From Setoptus koraiensis (taxonomy: Eukaryota > Arthropoda), in contig CM106585.1 in the NCBI GenBank assembly GCA_048013815.1, positions 7,254,001 through 7,318,000 on the forward strand: a DNA stretch of 64,000 nt, written 5' to 3'. The translations under genes and the position numbers were made by a program. Position 1 is the stretch's first letter; each line of letters begins with the position of its first letter. This document shows, one piece after another, positions 10,200 to 22,672 of this stretch. Below the pieces are notes generated by a model. The model was not told where the DNA came from, did not search any database, and saw nothing but the letters and a program-made list of their open reading frames with translations.

Positions 10200-11804
10200 A
10201 TGGCCTCGACCAAATCACATTACTTGACAAGAACTGCTCTCATCATAGCTGTGATTGTTTTCATGATACTACTATTGCTAATTGGGACCCTCACATACAT
10301 ATATTTCTTTTGGCCTAGTATTGTACATCAACAAATCAACGAGATTGTCTTGATAAAAAATGGAACGGAATCCATGGATAGATTCAAATCAACCAAGAGC
10401 ACAAAGATCCATATGACGTTCTGGTTGTTCAATGTGACCAATCCCGATGAGGTGCAAAATAACGGAAGCAAACCAAATCTAGTTGAAGTAGGACCGTTTG
10501 TGTTTTCTGAACTGAAAGACAAAATTTTTTTGAAAAATGACCAAGAAGCAGGTTTCATAACCTATAAACTAAATCGACAATGGTTCTTTGAACCTGAACT
10601 ATCAAAGTTTGATCTCAATACACCCATAACTATGATAAATGTGCCCCTTCTAGTTACTACATACATGTTGGATCAAATGCGCTTCAATAACTTTTTATAT
10701 CCAATCATGAATGGTATTGTCAGGGCCCATCCCGAGGAAAAAGCTTTTATCACCGACTCTGCTATCAATTTCCTTTTTGATGGATCGTACCGCAAAATAA
10801 TGGATACTATAAAACTTTTACCTGGAACTCCTAAACCTTGGCCAATGAAAGATGATAAATTTGGCTATTTCTTTGATAGAAACAACACTTTTGATATGAA
10901 GCTAGATGGAATTTTAACGCAGTCTACAGGAGCGGGGTCAGCTACATCTTTGGAGCAGATCGGCCAACTTGTAGAGAGAAATTATAACGATAAGCTGGAA
11001 TTCTGGCAAAACAATACTTCCTCATGCAACGCCCTCCATGTTTCAATGGGAGAAATATATCCCCCTTTCTCTCTTTCAACTGCACCAAATATTACTCTGT
11101 TCTCCAATGATCTATGCCGGAAGATAACTCTGAAAAGAGTTGGTCCAGTCATGCTTAAAGGCATAAATTCAGTCAAGTATGAAGCTGACGAATCTAACTT
11201 TCAAAGTATAAGTAAAAATACAGCCAACAGATGCTATTGTATGGGCAAAACCGCAAAAGACCAATATTGGTGCCTTCAAGATGGTCTACTTGATATGCAA
11301 ACTTGCCAGCAACCAGGGATATACGCATCATATCCCTACTTCTACATGGGATCTCCAAACCTCTCTGATCATGTCACGAATCTGCCGAAGCCTGACCATG
11401 ATAAGGATTCTACCTTCGTTATTTTGGAACCTAATTCTGGCAGTGCGATTGCCTTTCAAGCCCGATTCCAGATGAATGCAAGAATCAGACCGAATAAATT
11501 GAACATCTTCAATTTTATTAGCGAGGAGTACATGGTGCCATTGATGCATATGAAAGAATCGGGCGAGATCAGCGACATTATGGCTAAGGATGTATCAACT
11601 AAACTAGAGTTCCTCAATTATTGGATAGTGGCAGCTATTCTATCGCTAATAGCATTTGTTGTTATTATTCTTTTCTCAAGTTTTTCAATCCTCCTGGTTT
11701 ATATCTGCAAATGCGACGATGACAAAAATGGCGAAAGAGTGCCTCTATTAACTAATCAACAGGAATATGAACCGCAAGAACAAATTACTGAACAACTAGG
11801 CTAA
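10200..11804 (+). CDS. CD36-family scavenger receptor, LIMP-2/SCARB-like, 534 aa
   Basis: Two-pass membrane protein of the CD36/SCARB/LIMP-2 family, whose members bind lipids, lipoproteins or lysosomal enzymes. The single-exon frame starts at an ATG in ACCATGGCC context. An N-terminal membrane helix (about residues 13-38) is followed by the large ectodomain with family hallmarks: the NVTNPDE segment, EVGPFVFSE, several Asn-X-Ser/Thr glycosylation sites and a Cys-rich block (RCYCMGK, YWCLQD, TCQQ). A second membrane helix spans about 471-501. The cytosolic tail carries ERVPLL (about 512-517), an acidic dileucine signal like the one that sends LIMP-2 to lysosomes. The length matches the family (about 480-550 aa). 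An intron-free CD36-family gene is unusual and may reflect lineage-specific intron loss or an old retrocopy. The exact ligand cannot be told. Confidence 0.95.
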   Translation: MASTKSHYLTRTALIIAVIVFMILLLLIGTLTYIYFFWPSIVHQQINEIVLIKNGTESMDRFKSTKSTKIHMTFWLFNVTNPDEVQNNGSKPNLVEVGPFVFSELKDKIFLKNDQEAGFITYKLNRQWFFEPELSKFDLNTPITMINVPLLVTTYMLDQMRFNNFLYPIMNGIVRAHPEEKAFITDSAINFLFDGSYRKIMDTIKLLPGTPKPWPMKDDKFGYFFDRNNTFDMKLDGILTQSTGAGSATSLEQIGQLVERNYNDKLEFWQNNTSSCNALHVSMGEIYPPFSLSTAPNITLFSNDLCRKITLKRVGPVMLKGINSVKYEADESNFQSISKNTANRCYCMGKTAKDQYWCLQDGLLDMQTCQQPGIYASYPYFYMGSPNLSDHVTNLPKPDHDKDSTFVILEPNSGSAIAFQARFQMNARIRPNKLNIFNFISEEYMVPLMHMKESGEISDIMAKDVSTKLEFLNYWIVAAILSLIAFVVIILFSSFSILLVYICKCDDDKNGERVPLLTNQQEYEPQEQITEQLG

Positions 11805-12549
11805 ATTCAAACAGTTTTGGTAGACCCTTCTCACATCGCATGTTGAAACTTATGTTGCTCACGAAAGTTAGATCAGTATAATTATTTTTCGAATTATAAT
11901 GTTTACTTTTGTCCGGCCATGTGTATTTTAATGATATAAATGACATACTCTATGATGAGTGCAATGCTTGATAGCGGAAAGAATAGTTCATATGGACTGC
12001 TTTTCTTGGGAACATCCTGTGAGCCTAATACAATGAAACTGGTTGAACGGCCACAAATTTCAATTCAGTGATCGGCGCACCCTTAAAAATACAGTGGGAA
12101 TTTCTCATTATAGGATTGAAATGTGAATTATTCACATTATCTATAAATATCAATCTTACGAAATAACAGTAGCAATTTCAAATCACTCGCGTCCGAATTT
12201 TCAATTTCACTGTAGTTATCATTATCTGCCCAGATAATTTATCACCTACAAAATCAAAGCATTCATGGCGATCCGCATGTTCTTGAACTTACAAGCTTGT
12301 TAGCTTGCAAAACGAAGATATTTTCGGTCTGATTTATCGCCACCATAATGTCGCATAATGTGAAGTGGAAATTGACGTACGAAAATGATGAAATAAGGCA
12401 TGCCACATCGGCTTGATGGTTGTGCATGATTTTCACAATGAATTCAATTTGATTTATCTACTTAGGGTGTTAGTCTAGTGCGTCAGCAAAATAACAACAA
12501 AATGAAACAAACAATTGAGTAAAGAACAATTAACAACCATCTCTGTTTA
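11805..12549. other. Convergent spacer between CD36-family gene and Dbx
   Basis: AT-rich 745-nt stretch between two convergent 3' ends. I see no coding sequence. It should contain the 3' UTR of the CD36-family gene and perhaps part of the Dbx 3' UTR. Confidence 0.5.
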
Positions 12550-12551
12550 TT
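12546..12551 (-). terminator. Possible polyadenylation signal overlapping the Dbx stop codon
   Basis: On the minus strand the last codons read TAC TAA TAAACA, so a perfect AATAAA hexamer overlaps the Dbx stop codon. If used, the 3' UTR would be only about 20-30 nt long. A later signal may be the one actually used. Confidence 0.35.
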
Positions 12552-15500
12552 AGTATTTGTTGACCAAGGCAACAGGTCTCAAATCTGAATTGTTGCTCTT
12601 GCTGTCCTTGACAATCTTCTGTTGTTGGTTGATATTATTTGTGCTGACAGCTTTTACATTTGAGAGGGCCAGAGAATTATTATTAGTGGTGAATTTTTTT
12701 TTAGGCTTCGCTTCTTCTTGTTCATCGTCACGAATAAAGTCGCCATTTGAGGGCGATGGCGACGAGTAGGCGTCGTATTCACAATCCTCAAGATCACTTT
12801 CGCCTAGATTAGTGTTATTTGACGACGATTTCACTGACACATCTGAGCGAGTATCTTCTTCATCCATCATGACATCGTTATCATCATCATTGTTGCGGTC
12901 ATCACTACTATAAACGTTGTCATTGTGATCATCAATTACATTCTTGCAATCATCATCTTCATCATTTAGTCCTGTTGTATCAATTAAATTACCATTAGTG
13001 TATTGTTGATTGGTATCGTCTGCATCCACATCGACTTGGATGTCGTCCATGTTCTCACTTTTAACGCTCATCATGTGTTTGTTTGTTTGTGATTGTTGAA
13101 TCTTTTGGTCCTTTGATTTGCTTGTGGCCTGCTTACTAGCACATTTGCTGTTGTTACTATTGGTGTTTTGGTGATTCTGGTGGTGCGGTTGCTGTTGGTT
13201 GCTCAACGAAGATGCCTGACTGTTGTTGAATGATGTAGCAAGTGGCTGGCTATTGCTATTGGATAACGTCTTCTTGGTAGACGCACCCACATCACTGAGA
13301 TCTGGATTTGGATTGTTTCTGGTTGGCAGTGTCTGCTCTCTTGAGCCGCCCGCTGATAATAGTTCGCGTTCCTTTGAATTTCTCCATTTCATTCTTCTAT
13401 TTTGGAACCAAATTTTCACCTGTTAATGTTAGTGTTTACAACAAACATAATAGTGCATAATTAATTAATAATTAGCGATAATGTGAATGAGAAAAGGCGA
13501 GTTCTAACTATTCATGAGACGTTGGTCAAGTATACTCACTTGCGAATCTTTCAGGCCCAATTTTTCCGCCAATTTCTTCCTGTCTGGCTTACTGATATAC
13601 TTTTGCAACTGAAACCTTTTCTCCAATCCAGTGCGTTGATTATCGGAGAAAACGGCCCGACGCATCATACCTCGTCTTGGTTTGCCCCTGGTAGCAGTGG
13701 CCCACGGAAAGGTACTGGTAGGCAAAAATGAAAGACCGGATAAATGGCGAGCAAATGGAGTGTTGGACTGATTGTTGTTTGGTGCCGGACACATGACACT
13801 ATTGGCCGAATGTTGTCCTAAACGACGCAACAACTGTTCGTGCTGCTGTTGTTGTTGTCTGCTCGAATTGGCCGCTTGAATCAAATTAGTCTGCTGTTGA
13901 TGCTGATTAACCGACTGACCGGGGGCTCTGATCTGTTTTGTGACATTATCTCCACAGTTGGGGCCCGTCAATAGAGCTTGTTTGCCGTCCTCTAACGCCG
14001 ACGATTGACCTCGCCGGAGCCTATTCTGAGCACTAACATTATTGATCTGTTGTTGTTGCTGTTGATGGCTGTCAGACATCATTGAGCTTGACAGCAAATG
14101 ATATGACGGTTGTTGCTGTTGTTGTTGGTGGTGATGGTGAATTGCGGCAGCAGCAGCAGCCGCACTAAATAACCTATAACGATCAGCTGATTGTAACGTT
14201 GCCGCAACAAAATCCGAATTAGGCGACCTACATCCTGGCCCATCCGGTTGTGCAATTAGCTTGTTATTGTTTGTGGCTGGTATGTGGTCATCGCCTAATA
14301 ATTGAGCAGTTGCTTGTTTAGCAGCTGATGCGCTGCTTAATTGATGACTTAGATTATTATGTAATGTATTTAATTGATTAGTTATTGGGCTAGTTTGACA
14401 CAAATTCAATGAAGACGACGACTCAACGCTAGATGGTGACAATGATGATGAGTTTGATCCGCTTGCCACAGACATACTAGGCGAATGCATTAATCTTAGC
14501 TTGTGATCTTTATTGTTACCATTATTTTTGCTTTGTTCGTTGTTTGTTGTTGTTGTGGTTGTTGCTGTTGTTGTTGTGGTTGTTGCTGTGTCCAACAACA
14601 ATTGGGAGCAATCATTAATTAACATTTGTTGTCCATTATCCAGGTTCTTATTGTTTGTGTGTTTATTCTTGTAGCCGTCATTGTGGCCATTGTAGAGTCT
14701 TCTGTTGGTGGTGTTGTGATATGCAGCTGAAACTTCATCATTGTATTGTTGTTGATGGTGTTGTTCAATAGTGTTGTTAAGCAAAGAAGACGACGAGCCA
14801 GTTGATAGGCCAATCCCTGTTGATTGTTGGACAATTAATCGAATGAGATGATAATGATTACGATGATTAGATTGATGAAAGTCAGTGAATAGTTTGGGAG
14901 ATTTCATCACAGTGCCGAGTTGCGCTAAAAATCGGATGCATTGTTGTCCACGAACAGAGTGATTGCTGGAAGCAAGTACAAATGAACAGTATGATAAATT
15001 GATTGTTGTAACGAGAGAGAACAGGACCACACATCAAGTATATTATTGCCAATTATTAATCAATTCAATTATTCAAATCGGCTCATTTCGGCCAATTGAC
15101 CGCGAGAAATTGAAACAGAGCAGTTTCATTATGCATGGCGGCTCATTGTGATGGCGCCATTCATTTAATTTGTTTGCATCTCATTGGAATTGTTGTTTGT
15201 ATCGCATTCAATTTGTTGGTTGTGGCCGCCCACAATTGTGCGATCACAATACTAGATCAATACAGGTAAATCAGCAACAATATATCACCAATTTGTTGCT
15301 AGTTTCATTGTTGCGCCCCCGCCCCGGCTCGCCCCATAAAACGAATAGCGATTAGCGAGACAAAGAGGATATTTTCACGACAGTCACATGACGCCAACAA
15401 CGACATCTACTGTCCATTAGGTGCAACCGAGCCAACACGACCGAGCAACTCTGGCTAGACCTCTCATTGGCATTACTGTAATAGTAACTGTAACTGTAAC

Positions 15501-18500
15501 AGTTGAGTAACACAGTTAAAGTGATGGTAATAATAACAACAATAATAATAATGATGATGATGACGGCAATAATGATGAAATGGCAACAACAACAGCAACA
15601 ACTACATACGCAACAACAAATATAACTCATATAACGTGATTGTAGAGCAGCAATATCAAATGGACGCTAGGGCCACTGTATACAACTGATACAATATTTC
15701 GCTTCGGCACCAATGTTGAGTTTTAGCATTGTTAGTGACGGCCAGTGCTTTTGTTTGCACCCTTATGGTGGTGGCAGCGCCAGCACTTGAGCGCACGTTA
15801 CGTCACACACACAATAATCTATTATGTAACTCTCGCCGTTTGCTTGTGCCTTATAATCTGATAGCTATCAACACCAGCTGACACCATAAATGGACGCTAT
15901 TACATTTGTGAGCATCATACACACAAAACTCGACAATCATCATCATTTCTGGCTTTGGCGTACATTTTTTCTTGTTTACTTGTTGTTGTTGTCTCCAATT
16001 GGCTTCAATTGAACTAACATTACGGTGCCACTGCCGCCGCTGTTCTGTTATGGGAGCCCCAATATGGAGGCCCAACGTGGAGAGCCAGATATGGGAACCC
16101 CAAATCGGTTGTGATTGTTGTGCATTGCAAAAACGCACCATTGTGCCTTATGAGGAGAGACAGGGCGAGCCGGCAAGTAGACGACTAGCGAAAAAAGCGC
16201 GCTAATAATGAGAGTGGCCTCTCTCTTTGTGTGGGTTAATAATGTTGAGATTGTGCAAGAGTTTACTGCCTGCTCACTACGAGTCGCCCCAGTAGATTAT
16301 GTCGATTATGTATGATATTTAGAGACAACTTAATTGATATTTATCCGGCTAGCAAGCCAATACAAAGCCGGCCAACAGCGTGCTGCTGCAATGATGAGTC
16401 ACCGATAATAATTATCATTTAGCAAGCTTATATAGGCCACTTGTTTGGCAAGTGTACGTGGTTTGCGAGTGTATGGTTATAGGGCCACAAACTCATCACG
16501 ATGGCCAGCTGATATCGCGCAGTCGTTCTGACACGCTCGTGTAGTTGTTGTTGTTGGTTGCTGTTGTTGTTGTTGTTGTTGTTGGTTGCTGTTGTTGTTG
16601 TTGTTGGTTGCTGTTGTTGTTGGTTGCTGTTGTTGTTGGTTGCCGTTGGAGCGGCATTTGAAGTCACGACTTTGTTACGTTGATGCCGTTTTGTTTCGTA
16701 TTTCCATCGGCAGCAGCACAACACAACAACAAGAATGCAATGGGTTGTAAGGGCAAATAATCTAATAATCACCGTCAAATGCCAGTCTCGTTGGCTACCT
16801 AATCTAATCAGGTCATTTAATCAATCATCGGCTTGTCTACCGTTTGACGAGTCACTGCATCGGCTATCACAATTCGAGCTGGCGTCCATTCGAAAACTGA
16901 ATTGAAAAAACTGTGCGTGCACACAACATATTGCATTACACATAATTAGCGACTAATCATTGCCAATAATCTAATATTAAGCTGAGGCCGCTCGATAATG
17001 ATGGCGATAAATTATGCATTGTACTGTTGCTATCGCTGTTCGCTTGCTCGTTGATAACTTGTTAACTGCAGCTCACATAATGAGCTTGAGTTTTCAAATT
17101 GGCTTCATTGGTTCCATTGTATACACAAACGAAGATTCACAAAAGTGAGCATAACAAGAGCGAGAGCAAGACCAAGAGTTCATTCATTAATTGTAATGAG
17201 CATAATCCCGCATAATCTAATTCTATCTACTTGCTGCCGTGCGAAACAAAAGATAATCACAGCTATCATTAGGCTTACATGTTAATTATGTTGCTAATTT
17301 CAACTACACAAACCATCGCACAAATGATAATAATGATGGCGTTATAATGCAATTTGATGGCCAACACAATGAGGATGCTCTCTCGAAGAATGAGTGGCTC
17401 CTTTGAAAATCACAAACAAACATCCGATTGATCATTGTTAACATAACTGACCGTTGTATGATACGGATACCCGTTGCTGATTGAGGCGACGCAGACACAG
17501 TTCGAGCGATATCTTGAACCGTAAGCTGTTTACGAGCCGGCTCGATCGCTAACGAAATTATTCATCATTATTGATGATTAATACTGCTTTTGATATCGAT
17601 CGCTGACAGAACGAGCTATCCAATGGAGACTTGAGTATCGAATTTTTTTTTTGTGTTACTTTAGGTACTGGGGATGCTACAAAATTACCATTGTCATTTT
17701 TGGTGATGCCGGTGCTGGAAGAATGCCGATGTTACTGTTCACGGGTCAGATGAGGCCCGGCTTTCAGTAGATATGGCGCGATTGTTGCTGAGTCAATGCT
17801 CATGTTGAATATATTGAAAGCACTCAATACTATTGAGTCAATACTGTTGAGTCAATACTGTTGAGTCAATCAGGTCTAAACAGCTCGCTGTGTTGTTCGA
17901 GTATTGTTGCTGTTGCTGGCGCTTTTGTTGTTTCGTGGCGCAACAAATGACGAGTACGCAAGGATAGGAAGTAGCATGAGATGAGGCTAACAATGCATAT
18001 TGGCAAGGGCCCTCGTTTCTATAGAGCACACAGAATTGGGCGCTCGTCCAACTTGTTGATGCTGGTGATGCGGCCCACGTTGTTACATCATGAGTTGTTA
18101 TCATCTGCTGTAACACTGGCCTCTTTTGATGCTTCATTCATCAAGGCATGAATGGCTGGCGATGAGTTCAGAGATACGACAAATATCACTGCTTGAAATT
18201 CTCAGTGATACGTTGCCATTTATAATACATTTATACTGATCAGTGATCGTACATGCGAACATTATTTATTCATTGCACAAGACAAGAAAAAATAGGACTA
18301 GGTATTTGCTGATTGTGCCCATTCTGGCGTTGAAATGAGTCGATTTAGACTAACGAGAAGCCAATGCGAATACAACGGCACCTAACAAGCTTTTCTTGTT
18401 GGTGTGCAACTATAACATGTTAATTATGCTGCGCACTAGTGCTAATTTGGACTACACAAGTCATAGCTGCAATAATGATAATAATGATAATACATGTAAT

Positions 18501-19949
18501 GATGGCGTTATAATGATGATTGCTCGCAAGTAACATGAGACTGGACTCTTGTTGTCTCTAGTCACTGGACTAATCTCATGCTCAATATCATGTCATCATG
18601 CGTTGTTTGCCTAACGACCTCTCCCGCTACTAACTGAATCAACTTGATTATTTGTAATTTGTATCTCTTCACAAAGGTAAAACTTTGCCATTCACTGACC
18701 AGTCACTTGGGCCAGATTTAATCTGTGTGTGTGTGTGTTGAGGTGATCAAAGACGATAATTATGTTATCAGAAAAAGTGTGCGCTTGCAAATTCTCATAC
18801 CTGCAAACAAAACCTGTAAAAAGAAGCTGCAAATTCAAATGGTTGTCCGAACGAAAATGCTCACCTGACTCGCCTACTGTTATCAGTTGCATGAAATAAG
18901 GAATGTTTGTATGATCAACAATTAACCATGATCATTGCAGGTTGCATCACATGCGTTAGCTGGCTTTATAAGCAAGCAACAACTTGGGATACTTTGTTGG
19001 CCAGCAACTGGCGAGCAACATCGATGAGCAGCGTGATTTGATATCTCATTTAGTTATTTTATCATCATCGAGTAGCAGTATCATTAACGACACTAGAGCT
19101 GCGCTCTAATCGAGCCTGCGCTTTTCAAAAATTCATCAAAATCGTGATGATTAATAAAAGCAAATAAGACAACTATTAATTATTATTACACGGATGTAAT
19201 TAATTGCATGCAAACACTCACAATGAAATGCCATGTATATTATCTAACGTTGTTATGCAACACTCGACAAGTGCACACTGTACACTGTACACACACCAGT
19301 GATATAGGCTTGTGTGTAATGATTATCTAGTCGCTAACTAGATGGACACTGACACACAAAATGGCCAAGCTGAGCCAACTGACAGCAGGGGCGCCCAGTT
19401 AATCCGGTGCCTAAGTAAGTTGTTTGGTGTTGTGTTTGCAGCATAATCACAATTGAGTCACTGCGAGCAGCACATATATAGAAACGCCTCGGGCAAATCA
19501 TGATCCTGCTGCTATTACAAAATCTATTTAAACTCCGGCTAGCACTAGCCACTTACACACTGCACACTGTCGACAAGCGCCGATTGCAGACAACTGCCGA
19601 TTGGAGATGACTGCACACTCTATACAACTGCAGACAGGATGGGTGTATTGTTAGATATATAAATAAAGTAGACAAGATATAAACAAAGCCGCGGATAATA
19701 TGCGATTCAATGCTGCAAAGTTGCCTACCTGTGTGCCTGTTGGCCTGCTGCTGCTGTTGGCTCAACGATGCCACCAGCTGATGGCTGTTTTGTTGTTGTA
19801 AATGCAATTGTAGTTGGTGTAGATGTAATTGCAATTGTTGTTGCAGCAGTAGTTGCGTCGTATTAATATGACCTGTTGTCGTAATGGTTGGCCCAGATGC
19901 ACCAATTTGAAATTGTTGCTGGCTTTGTTGATTGGTAATTGTGTGATGA

Positions 19950-19981
<32 letters not shown>

Positions 19982-20458
19982 TTGCTGTTGTTGATAGGCT
20001 ACCATTTTGCGTTGACACTGTTCAAGATGCTGATTTATGAGTAGCATATCGTTTGATGTTGTACTAGTATCGTCGGTTGTTTGATGAGCCGCAACAGCAG
20101 CGCCACCTATAATTGAGTCAATGGAAAAGGAGAGGCCCTTCTTGAGCTGGCCGGCTGTTTGTTTGTTGGTGCCAGTTGTTGTTGTTTGATCCAGTTTGTT
20201 GTTGCTGCTATCATGACTGTTGTTGGCCATTGAGTGATGATGGGCAGACGATGACGATTGCATTCCAACAATTGATAGATTCTTTGCTGTCACCTGATGA
20301 TAATGTGAACTGTTTTTTGTCATCAGTGATTGTCTTGAGTTGCAAGTTGACAGTGAATGCGCTTGTTGTTGTTGTTGTTTCATTTCTGATCCCTCTGGCG
20401 GGCAATTAATGGATATTACCTTTTGTGGCTCAATTGCTGTCCCTCTCGAGTTGCTCAT
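12550..20458 (-). CDS. Dbx: Dbx-type homeobox transcription factor, about 994 aa
   Basis: Nuclear homeodomain repressor of the Dbx family, which patterns neural progenitors. Predicted exons are 19729-20458, 13540-14924 and 12550-13419. These join in phase (2985 nt) via ACAG|GTAGGC to TTTTTAG|CG and CAA|GTGAGT to AACAG|GTG. The homeodomain spans the last intron, which lies between Gln44 and Val45: RRAVFSDNQRTGLEKRF, QKYISKPDRKKLAEKLGL and VKIWFQNRRMKWRNSKERE. It is followed by the Dbx-diagnostic SREQTLPTRNNPNPDLSDVG. Exon 1 encodes an Eh1/Groucho-binding motif, LSFSIDSIIGG. Poly-Gln, poly-Asn, poly-Ala and acidic tracts swell the protein to about three times the usual size. The N-terminal exon is assigned by phase, strand and Eh1 motif, less securely than the homeodomain exons. 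ATG 20456-20458 is the first in-frame AUG after a stop. Confidence 0.85.
14925..19728 (-). other. Large first intron of Dbx
   Basis: A 4.8 kb stretch between the Eh1-coding exon and the homeodomain exons. It contains GTT/CAA runs (around 16540-16640, encoding only poly-Gln in shadow frames), a 16-bp repeat (17821-17871) and no recognisable coding sequence. By analogy with other developmental genes it may hold enhancers, but no specific site is proven. A rival exon-2 acceptor at 14965/14966 (CTTCCAG|CAATC) would need a different upstream phase. Confidence 0.55.
17821..17871. repeat. 16-bp tandem repeat, about three units
   Basis: Three units of the form ACTCAATACT(A/G)TTGAGT-like sequence in tandem. 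Each unit is itself nearly palindromic (ACTCAA...TTGAGT). It lies in the Dbx intron. Confidence 0.85.
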
Positions 20459-20637
20459 GATAGGATGGCAACAACTCAACGACACTCATCTATTATCATT
20501 TGAATGTTTGTAATGTTTTAACTATATTTTGACTGTACCATCAACTAGTTTGACTAAGATAACTAACTTGTAATAACGTACGTGTAATAGCTTGTGTAAT
20601 AATTGAATGTCGCGTTGAATTTGGCGCGCTTGCAGTC

Positions 20638-20698
20638 GAATGTTCGAATGTTCGAGTGTCCGAATGTTCGAATGTTCGAGTGTCCGAATGTTCGAATG
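20638..20698. repeat. 8-bp array (GAATGTTC) with 24-bp higher-order period
   Basis: Seven and a half exact 8-bp units: GAATGTTC, GAATGTTC, GAGTGTCC, repeated, then GAATGTTC and a partial unit. The order gives a 24-bp higher-order repeat. GAATGTTC fits GAAnnTTC, the core dimer of heat-shock elements. The array lies 180-240 nt upstream of the Dbx ATG. Confidence 0.92.
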
Positions 20699-22599
20699 AA
20701 ATCGAATAAAAGCAAATGAAATCCAATGAAATGAACACAACTCGCTGCTCAACTGCTTTATTGTGCTGTGCCAACTCACTAATCGAACACAGCTCGCAAT
20801 CAAATGTTCGACAATGCACGCTTGTGTGTGCAGTTCGATTATAGAATGTGCGTGTGTGTTATAGGCAGTTGATACAAGTGGCCACTATTGCGCATGCCCG
20901 CCACACGAGAACGCAATAAACGCATCGAACTCGACAGTGGGCAATGGGGGTGGCACTCGAGTTGAATGATGCAAACTATAGGCATTTGAGTTGAGCATTT
21001 GTGTGCGCAAAAACCAACACGCATCCACTCATTGGCGCTATTCGTGGGCAAACAACAACAATTGCAATTCTCGAGCATAATGAGGCTGCTTCATTTGTCA
21101 GCTGATTGTTATAAATAAATGAGCATATTACGTAATATAATATTTAAATAATGCACTCATTATTAATGAGTGCTCATATAAATCGATCATTGTTGCGCAA
21201 CGATAATTACTCATTACAGTAATTGACATGGCCGAGCGATGATTTACAGCAGTTATATTATAAATGAGTGCAATAAATAAGCTGACATGGTGAGTTGATT
21301 CGATGAGTTCGTTCGATGAATGCGTGATATTGTTTCTGACGTGGGCGTAGCGTTTGTCTGTTTGTTGTCATGTGTATTCTGGCATGTTTGCCATTATTAT
21401 TTACCATTGCACACAATTAATTATTGATATGAAAAGGCAAATCTATATTGCGCAACAATCTATTCTATGTATCTATCGATACTCACTGGCTGCAATTACT
21501 GACCACAATGCTCCAGTTGCCAGCTATTCAGAGCTGCACCTGTCAGACTCTCAAGTTTGGACTCTCAAGTTTGGAGCAAAGAATTCAGAGAACATTCGGC
21601 AACATAGCAGCTTAGGAACGCAATGAGATGCCATATATGTATCACGGTATATCCTGTCAGCATGTTACCTGTTGCCACATGAGCATGTTGTTCTGCCATT
21701 GGAAAGTGTCATCCTCATTTGCCTACGAGCCCATGGTGCAATCCGAAACGGTGCTCCGTATGTGTAGCTGTAACGGAAGCAAGCAAATTGTATGCGTAGT
21801 GTTTCTTCTATCTATCACCAACAATATCTGGCACCAACAATATCTGGCACCAACAACGACCGGCAACAATCTCACGCTCTCACAATTGGTCAGTTTAAAC
21901 AAATATTACGTTTTTTAGCTATGCAACACGCCGATATTTACACACAAATTTCATACATACATTATACATGCGCAACACTAATGATAATCGAGCAACAGAT
22001 AATGGCGGCCAGCCCCGAGGCGATGGCGCAATTTGTTAGTTAATTTAGTTATCGTAATCATAATCTCGTGTGTGCCAGCAACACCGAATCACTGACAGTG
22101 TGTGTTGTTGGCACATTCAACACAAACTTGGTCACAAGAATAGATTGTTATATTCCGATAATTAACTGGCCATGCTCACCATTGCCTACAACAAAAATAA
22201 AACCAAGTTGCCGTTGTGATTAAATGAGACACAAGCATTTAATTAGTGGCAAATATCGAAGCGTCCAGAAATAAACATCTCAATTGGAGCTTGTTAGCTT
22301 GTTAGCGAGTACGAGCGCCAATTGCAACGCTCATTATTGCGCACAATTTAAACATTTTTGCATCTTGTCTTGCTCTCTGACGACTTGATAGCCGGTAATG
22401 AAGGCTCATCTAATAAAATAAAATCTATATTGAATTATTAGCCTGTTACTACGACTAGTAGACGGTTTGTTGTGGGCCATGCCAATGAGTTTATTGTGCG
22501 TCGCTATCATTAATCTCCATGTTGTTATCTTTTGGCTAAAATGGTTACGTAATAATCATCATGATAATGATTGTTGCCCACATTACATAATAACTGGCA

Positions 22600-22672
22600 C
22601 ACTACACTACACTACTACAGTATACTATACAATGCTACACTATACTATACAATGCTACACTATACTGTTAGC
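22600..22672. repeat. About 20-bp CTACACTATACTATACAATG repeat
   Basis: Two to three copies of a 20-21 bp unit preceded by shorter ACTAC repeats. No coding role is seen. Confidence 0.85.

Noticed and set aside
14925-15030. Upstream extension of the Dbx middle exon
   Set aside because: It would use the acceptor at 14965/14966, whose phase does not match the exon 1 donor; the acceptor at 14924/14925 does.
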